A stretch of DNA of 56,126 nt from an uncultured Collinsella sp. Lineage in GTDB: Bacteria; Actinomycetota; Coriobacteriia; Coriobacteriales; Coriobacteriaceae. A model generated the notes under the pieces. That model ran no database searches. It was not told the origin of the DNA and saw nothing but the letters and a program-made list of their open reading frames with translations. Below, piece after piece: positions 51,736 to 56,126 of the stretch (positions are counted from its first letter, which is position 1; each line of letters starts with the position of its first letter). Made by a program: the position numbers and the translations under genes. The stretch is from positions 1 to 56,126 of the forward strand of contig CATXJW010000011.1 in assembly GCA_958370325.1 (NCBI GenBank), given 5' to 3'.

Positions 51736-53057
51736 TCGACACCGAGCACGTTAAATGCGACACCTGTACCGCCCCCGAGCCCATGGAGCTCGACGCCAGC
51801 GACGAGGCTTCGCGCGGCTGGCCCACCGTGGACATCGAGACCAACCCCTACAAGGGCCAGTTCCCGCTGTTCCAGCAGCACCCCGAGATCGCCTTCCTCG
51901 ATAGCGCCGCCACCGCGCAGCGCCCTGCCTGTGTGCTCGACGCCGAGCGCGACTTCTACCAGCGAATGAACGCCAACCCTCTGCGCGGCCTGTACTCGCT
52001 GTCCGTCGAGGCCACCGACGCCATCGCGAAGGTCCGCCAACAGATCGCCGACCTCATCGGCGCCTCACAGGCCAACGAGATCGTCTTCACCCGCAACACG
52101 AGCGAGTCGCTCAACCTGGTCGCCAAGAGCTTTGCGCCCACAGTGCTCGAACCGGGCGACGAGGTCGTCATCACCATCATGGAGCACCACTCCAACCTGA
52201 TTCCGTGGCAGCAGGTCTGCCGCGAGACCGGCGCCAAGCTCGTCTACCTCTACCCCACCAAGACCGGCCAGCTCACCACCGAGGAGGTTCTTGCCAAGGT
52301 AGGTCCCAAGACCAAGATCCTGGCCGTGGGACAGGTCTCTAACGTGCTGGGCGTTGAGAACCCGGTCAAGAATCTCGGCAAGCTCGTGCACAAGTACGGC
52401 GGCTATCTGGTCGTCGACGGCGCGCAGTCGCTGCCGCACATGCCGGTCGATGTGGCCGACCTGGGCGCCGACTTCTTTGCCTTTAGCGCACACAAGGCCA
52501 TGGGCCCCATGGGCATCGGCGTGCTGTGGGGCAAGATGGACCTGCTCAACGCCATGCCGCCCATGCTTACCGGCGGCGAGATGATCGATTCGGTCACCGA
52601 GCAGGACGCCGTCTGGGCGCCCGTCCCCGAGAAGTTCGAGGCCGGCACGCAGGACGCCGCCGGCATCTTCGCCACGGGCGCCGCACTCGATTACCTGGTC
52701 AACACGGTGGGTTACGAGAACATCCAGGCACGCGAGCAGGCACTCGTCCATTATCTGATGGGCGAGCTCATGCAGCTCGACTTTGTCCAGATCATCGGCT
52801 CGATCTACTGGGACAACCACCACGGCGTCGTGAGCTTTAACGTCAAGGGCATCCACCCGCACGACGTCGCGAGCATCATGGACATGGACGGCGTCTGCAT
52901 CCGCGCCGGTCACCACTGCGCGCAGCCGCTGCTCACCTGGCTGGGCGTCGAGAACCTTGCCTGCTGCCGCGCCAGCGTAGCCTTCTACAACGACAAAGCC
53001 GACATCGACAAGTTCATCGCCGGCCTGCATCACGTTTGGAGCACGTTCAATGGGTAA
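51732..53057 (+). CDS. sufS: SufS, cysteine desulfurase
   Basis: A 441-residue PLP enzyme that supplies sulfur to the cluster scaffold. PLP lysine in FSAHKAMGPMG (K255), phosphate-binding and substrate regions EHHSNLIPWQ and VVDGAQS, and catalytic C396 in RAGHHCAQP, the group II (SufS-type) motif. A 35-residue N-terminal extension with CDTC is unusual; SufS normally starts close to the first helix. Its 3' end overlaps sufU by 8 bases. Confidence 0.95.
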   Translation: MIDTEHVKCDTCTAPEPMELDASDEASRGWPTVDIETNPYKGQFPLFQQHPEIAFLDSAATAQRPACVLDAERDFYQRMNANPLRGLYSLSVEATDAIAKVRQQIADLIGASQANEIVFTRNTSESLNLVAKSFAPTVLEPGDEVVITIMEHHSNLIPWQQVCRETGAKLVYLYPTKTGQLTTEEVLAKVGPKTKILAVGQVSNVLGVENPVKNLGKLVHKYGGYLVVDGAQSLPHMPVDVADLGADFFAFSAHKAMGPMGIGVLWGKMDLLNAMPPMLTGGEMIDSVTEQDAVWAPVPEKFEAGTQDAAGIFATGAALDYLVNTVGYENIQAREQALVHYLMGELMQLDFVQIIGSIYWDNHHGVVSFNVKGIHPHDVASIMDMDGVCIRAGHHCAQPLLTWLGVENLACCRASVAFYNDKADIDKFIAGLHHVWSTFNG

Positions 53058-53484
53058 TCTGTACACCTCCACCACATTTATGGAGCACAACTCGCACCCC
53101 GACTATAAGTACGAGATGGATGCTCCCACGCACGAGCACGACGGCATCAACCCCAGCTGCGGCGACGAGCTCACCTTGCAGCTACGTGTCGAGAACAACG
53201 TGATCGAGGAGGCCTCCTTTACCGGCCACGGCTGCGCCATCAGCCAGGCAAGCGCCGACATCATGGCCGACCTCATCACCGGTGAGACGGTCGAGGATGC
53301 TCGCCGCCTGGCGGAGCTCTTCCTCGCCATGATCCGCGGCGAGCAGCTCTCCGAGGAAGACCTGGAAGACCTAGACGAAGCCGCCCAGCTCCAGGACATC
53401 TCGCACATGCCCGCCCGCGTCAAATGCGCCGAGCTCGCCTGGCGCACCCTCGACGGCATGCTCACGGGACAAAATAATCAGTAG
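53050..53484 (+). CDS. sufU: SufU, sulfur-transfer/scaffold protein
   Basis: A 144-residue NifU/IscU-like protein. Zinc and sulfur-acceptor ligands: C37 and D39 in NPSCGDELTL, C62 in TGHGCAISQAS, C126 in ARVKCAELAW. The insertion between the second and third cysteines is the feature that separates SufU from IscU. It accepts persulfide sulfur from SufS in Gram-positive SUF systems. Its last codons form part of a 29-bp palindrome. Confidence 0.94.
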   Translation: MGNLYTSTTFMEHNSHPDYKYEMDAPTHEHDGINPSCGDELTLQLRVENNVIEEASFTGHGCAISQASADIMADLITGETVEDARRLAELFLAMIRGEQLSEEDLEDLDEAAQLQDISHMPARVKCAELAWRTLDGMLTGQNNQ

Positions 53485-53494
53485 TATTTGTCCC
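53466..53494. promoter_or_regulatory. Rrf2 operator-like palindrome, site 3, across the sufU stop
   Basis: A 29-bp palindrome with arms GGGACAAA and TTTGTCCC, the same length and arms as sites 1 and 2. It covers the last seven codons of sufU. The 17 bases TTTGTCCCAAATCTTAAG (one arm plus flank) are also present at site 1, so the flank is shared as well. Confidence 0.65.
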
Positions 53495-53512
53495 AAATCT
53501 TAAGAATTTTGT

Positions 53513-53549
53513 TGGCCGAATCGCTTGACAAGAGTGGTTCGGCCATTTT
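53513..53549. terminator. suf operon terminator
   Basis: TGGCCGAA and TTCGGCCA form an 8-bp stem with a 17-nt loop, followed by TTTTCT. It ends the suf transcript and touches the stop codon of the minus-strand transposase gene, so it may act in both directions. Confidence 0.8.
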
Positions 53550-54350
53550 CTATTCCGAGCCCTCAGCCTGAGCCTTCACCCGCGCATAAGCGCGCACGAT
53601 ACGAGAGACGGTACTCTTGCTGATTCCCGTATACCGTTCAATCTCGCGCACCGTGTAGCCGCCATCGTGCAGGGCGAAAATGATTCCGTCTCGCCGCGCG
53701 GGTGCTACGGTCTTGAGCTCATTGAGCGGCACACCCAGGCGCTTCGCCATCTTGTCGGCAAACGCACGCCGTTCCCACTCCGTCTCATCCATATCGTGAA
53801 TCACCGGATCGGAACCTTCGGGCATCGACAGAGAATAATCCAGAAACCCCTTGGCAGACTCAAAGAGCTCAAGCACACAAGAAGGGTCCGAAAATCCCCT
53901 CGTCGCATCGTTGTCATACGCTCGCAGATACTCGGCAAAGCTGCTCCAGGGATAACGCTCAATCAGGGCGATACCCGCCTCCTGCGGATTAGCGTGAACA
54001 TAGCGAATGGCGGCCATTAGATAACGGTCGGTATCGAGCGAGCGCCGGTCAAAACGGTTCTGGAACAGATGACCTGTGCGCCCCGTGCGTTTATTGAACC
54101 GCCGCGCGTACGTCAAAAGCAGCCGGTGCATCGCCGCGCTCATCGCGTCCTCGTAATCTGCAAGCACCAAATGCACGTGATTGCCCATAAGGCACCAGGC
54201 AATAACCGTCACACCCTCCTCGCGGCAGCAGCCGCGCATCAGCTCCAAAAACTCCCACCGGTCGTCATCGGTCTCAAAGATGAGCTGCTTGCCCGTACCG
54301 CGGGCACAGACATGGTAAAAGCCGGTAACCGTTCTCCAAACGCGCTGCAT
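53550..54350 (-). CDS. REP-associated tyrosine transposase (Y1/HUH) with HTH tail
   Basis: A 266-residue solitary transposase of the Y1_Tnp family. AWCLMGNHVHLVL has the HUH metal pair (H58, H60), and YVHANPQEAG carries the catalytic tyrosine (Y117). After about 215 a helix-turn-helix (YTVREIERYTGISKSTVSRI) is added, as in some RayT proteins. ATG 54350 with AGGGAG upstream is preferred to the longer frame from 54563. No REP palindromes were noticed beside it, so its substrate is unclear. Such genes are often domesticated single copies. Confidence 0.88.
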   Translation of the reverse strand: MQRVWRTVTGFYHVCARGTGKQLIFETDDDRWEFLELMRGCCREEGVTVIAWCLMGNHVHLVLADYEDAMSAAMHRLLLTYARRFNKRTGRTGHLFQNRFDRRSLDTDRYLMAAIRYVHANPQEAGIALIERYPWSSFAEYLRAYDNDATRGFSDPSCVLELFESAKGFLDYSLSMPEGSDPVIHDMDETEWERRAFADKMAKRLGVPLNELKTVAPARRDGIIFALHDGGYTVREIERYTGISKSTVSRIVRAYARVKAQAEGSE

Positions 54351-54753
54351 GGCGCTCCCTTCGCCGGGATCTGCTTGCCATCCAATACAGCACGATTGAA
54401 GCGTGCCATCAAAACTTTCACGCAAAACAATACACTCGCGCGGCCAAAGGCGGTAAACGGGCGGCGAACGGCACCGTTGCAACAGGTCAGACCCCGCAAC
54501 GCATACAAGAGCTGACCAAAAGCTTGCCCAAGACGAACCCCCTCTACGGAAGTTCGCGACCACAGAACATATAGTTAAACCGTTTCAATTAAAACTTCCG
54601 GACTTCTCGCTACGAAAACTGGGCCGTTCGCCGAATATTCCGTGCATTTCGCGGTATTATAGGGGCTGCATGTCATGTCCCTTTCGAAGGGTCGCCCGGC
54701 AATCGCCAGCCACGACCCCCAGACGGGACGCCAACACGATAGAGAGGAGAGGC
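54351..54753. other. divergent intergenic region, transposase and scaffold genes
   Basis: About 400 bases without a supported gene. The right end probably holds the scaffold-gene promoter: TATTAT at 54655-54660 is a good -10, with no clear -35. A plus-strand frame continues upstream of the scaffold ATG but is not conserved-looking. Confidence 0.4.
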
Positions 54754-55488
54754 ATGCAGTACTCACAGGAAGTGGAGAACATGTGCCCCGTTGCCAAGGG
54801 TGCATACCACGGCCCCGCACCCATCCCCGAGGAGGGCAAGTGGGTCCAGGCTAAGGAGATTTCCGACATCTCCGGTCTTACGCACGGTGTGGGTTGGTGC
54901 GCACCTCAGCAGGGCGCCTGCAAGCTCACGCTGAACGTCAAGGACGGCATCATCGAGGAGGCCCTCGTTGAGACCATCGGCTGCTCGGGCATGACCCACT
55001 CTGCCGCCATGGCTTCCGAGATCCTTCCCGGTAAGACCATCCTCGAGGCCCTCAACACCGACCTCGTCTGCGACGCCATCAACGTTGCTATGCGCGAGAT
55101 CTTCCTGCAGATCGTTTACGGCCGCAGCCAGACCGCGTTCTCCGAGGGCGGCCTGCCCGTGGGCGCCTCCCTCGACGACCTCGGCAAGGGCCTTCGCTCT
55201 CAGGTCGGCACCATGTTCGGCACTAAGGCCAAGGGCGCTCGTTACCTCGAGCTCGCTCAGGGCTACGTCACCCGCATGGCTCTCAACGACAAGAACGAGA
55301 TCATCGCGTTCGAGTTCCTGAACCTCGGTAAGTTCACCGACGCCGTCAAGGCCGGCAAGACCCCCGAGGAGGCCATCGCTGGCGCTATGGGCCACTATGG
55401 TCAGTGGGAGAACGCTGCCAAGTACATCGACCCGCGCACCGACGAGGAGACTCACTCCGTCGCCAGCGTGTTCCCGGTTCACGAGTAG
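54754..55488 (+). CDS. iron-sulfur cluster assembly scaffold-like protein (paired with GGGtGRT protein)
   Basis: A 244-residue NifU-N-like protein. Cysteines C49 (GVGWCAPQQGAC), C56, C77 (ETIGCSGMTHS) and C106 (LVCDAIN) lie in the relative positions of NifU/IscU-type ligands. The rest is a C-terminal extension with GHYGQWENAAKYID. ATG 54754 has GAGAGGAG upstream. It precedes the GGGtGRT-protein gene by 18 bp, the standard pairing. The exact client is unknown. Confidence 0.85.
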   Translation: MQYSQEVENMCPVAKGAYHGPAPIPEEGKWVQAKEISDISGLTHGVGWCAPQQGACKLTLNVKDGIIEEALVETIGCSGMTHSAAMASEILPGKTILEALNTDLVCDAINVAMREIFLQIVYGRSQTAFSEGGLPVGASLDDLGKGLRSQVGTMFGTKAKGARYLELAQGYVTRMALNDKNEIIAFEFLNLGKFTDAVKAGKTPEEAIAGAMGHYGQWENAAKYIDPRTDEETHSVASVFPVHE

Positions 55489-55506
55489 AAAGGGAGGGAA
55501 ATAACT

Positions 55507-56126
55507 ATGACTGTTACGTTCGAAGGTTACGAGCGCCGCGCTGACAAGATCAACAAGTGCCTCGCCGACAACGGCATCGCCTCCCTCGAGGAAGCTCTGC
55601 AGATCTGCACCGACAAGGGCTTCAACCCGCGTGAGATCGTCAACAACACCCAGTCCATCGCCTTCCAGAACGCAGAGTGGGCCTACACCCTCGGCTGCGC
55701 TCTCGCTGTCAAGCGTGGCGCCAAGACCGCTTCTGAGGCTGCCGCCATCATCGGCGAGGGCATTCAGGCCTTCACCGTTCCCGGCTCCGTCGCCGAGGAC
55801 CGCAAGGTCGGTCTGGGCCACGGCAACCTGGGCGCTATGCTGCTCTCCGACGACACCGAGTGCTTCGCTTTCCTGGCCGGCCACGAGTCCTTCGCTGCCG
55901 CTGAGGGCGCTATCGGCCTGGCTCTGAACGCCAACAAGGCTCGCAAGAAGCCGCTGCGCGTTATCCTCAACGGTCTGGGCAAGGACGCTGCTCAGATCAT
56001 CGCCCGCATCAACGGCTTCACCTACGTGAAGACCCAGTTCGACTACTTCACGAGCGAGCTCAAGGTCGTCGAGACCATCCCCTACTCCGATGGTCCCCGC
56101 GCCGCCGTCAACTGCTACGGCGCCGA
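55507..56126 (+). CDS. GGGtGRT family protein, 3' end beyond the window
   Basis: At least 206 residues: MTVTFEGYERRADKINKCLA, NNTQSIAFQNAEWAYTLG, GHGNLGAMLLSDDTECFAFL and RVILNGLGKDAAQIIARING. The family is named for a GGGtGRT motif that would lie in the missing part. Its role is unknown but linked to the scaffold-like gene directly upstream; GGGAGGG precedes the ATG. Truncated by the edge, not by mutation. Confidence 0.88.
   Translation, partial: MTVTFEGYERRADKINKCLADNGIASLEEALQICTDKGFNPREIVNNTQSIAFQNAEWAYTLGCALAVKRGAKTASEAAAIIGEGIQAFTVPGSVAEDRKVGLGHGNLGAMLLSDDTECFAFLAGHESFAAAEGAIGLALNANKARKKPLRVILNGLGKDAAQIIARINGFTYVKTQFDYFTSELKVVETIPYSDGPRAAVNCYGA

Noticed and set aside
1..56126. CRISPR array, prophage or complete insertion sequence
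   Set aside because: No regularly spaced repeats, no phage structural genes and no transposase with terminal inverted repeats were found in the window.

Overview
The window looks like a chromosomal segment of a gut actinobacterium of the Coriobacteriia, most likely Collinsella or a close relative. Supporting signs are a fused RmlC-RmlD protein, a sufCBDSU iron-sulfur operon with an adjacent Rrf2 regulator, a scaffold-protein/GGGtGRT-protein pair, LGFP-repeat lysozyme modules, and high-GC housekeeping genes interrupted by lower-GC accessory DNA. The genus is inferred from gene content and protein character, not from a database match.

Left part (1-25 kb) is a cell-surface polysaccharide locus. 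After a tRNA-Arg(TCT) come a two-gene ABC polysaccharide exporter on the minus strand and a three-gene plus-strand operon (two membrane-anchored GT2 enzymes and a YfhO-type GT-C protein). The minus strand then carries dTDP-L-rhamnose synthesis (rmlA, rmlB, rmlCD), a WsaF-like rhamnosyltransferase, a two-domain GT2, DUF2142 and DUF2304 membrane proteins, four further glycosyltransferases, a Wzx-like flippase and a secreted GH25 lysozyme. A low-GC two-gene cassette (a DUF4869-like protein plus a P-loop protein with a TOPRIM-like C-terminal half) splits rmlA from rmlB.

Middle part (25-33.5 kb) is an accessory island full of intact and decayed conflict-system genes. It holds a membrane-anchored PIN-like protein, a small protein with a Cys-His-Asp papain-like pattern, a broken XRE regulator, a degenerate YraN-like gene, a 19-residue hydrophobic peptide resembling a type I toxin, a LexA-box-like promoter leading into a highly structured RNA, a RhuM-Fic protein, a frameshifted and truncated AbiE pair under a perfect 19-bp inverted repeat, and the tail of an AAA ATPase.

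Right part (33.5-56 kb) starts with a second, higher-GC glycosyltransferase cluster of five minus-strand GT2 genes. Next come an acyltransferase-3 gene broken by one in-frame TGA, a GlfT-like GT2, an AAA-ATPase-like protein, a secreted protein with an MPKTG sorting signal, and a HEPN/MNT pair. The Rrf2 regulator follows, divergent from sufCBDSU. Two 29-bp palindromes in that intergenic region and a third across the sufU stop codon share arms and spacing and probably form its operators. A solitary REP-type tyrosine transposase and the scaffold/GGGtGRT pair close the window; the last gene runs off the edge.

The strongest candidates for undescribed biology are the DUF4869/P-loop cassette, the structured RNA with its promoter and neighbouring toxin-like peptide, the PIN-TM protein, and the three-site Rrf2 layout.
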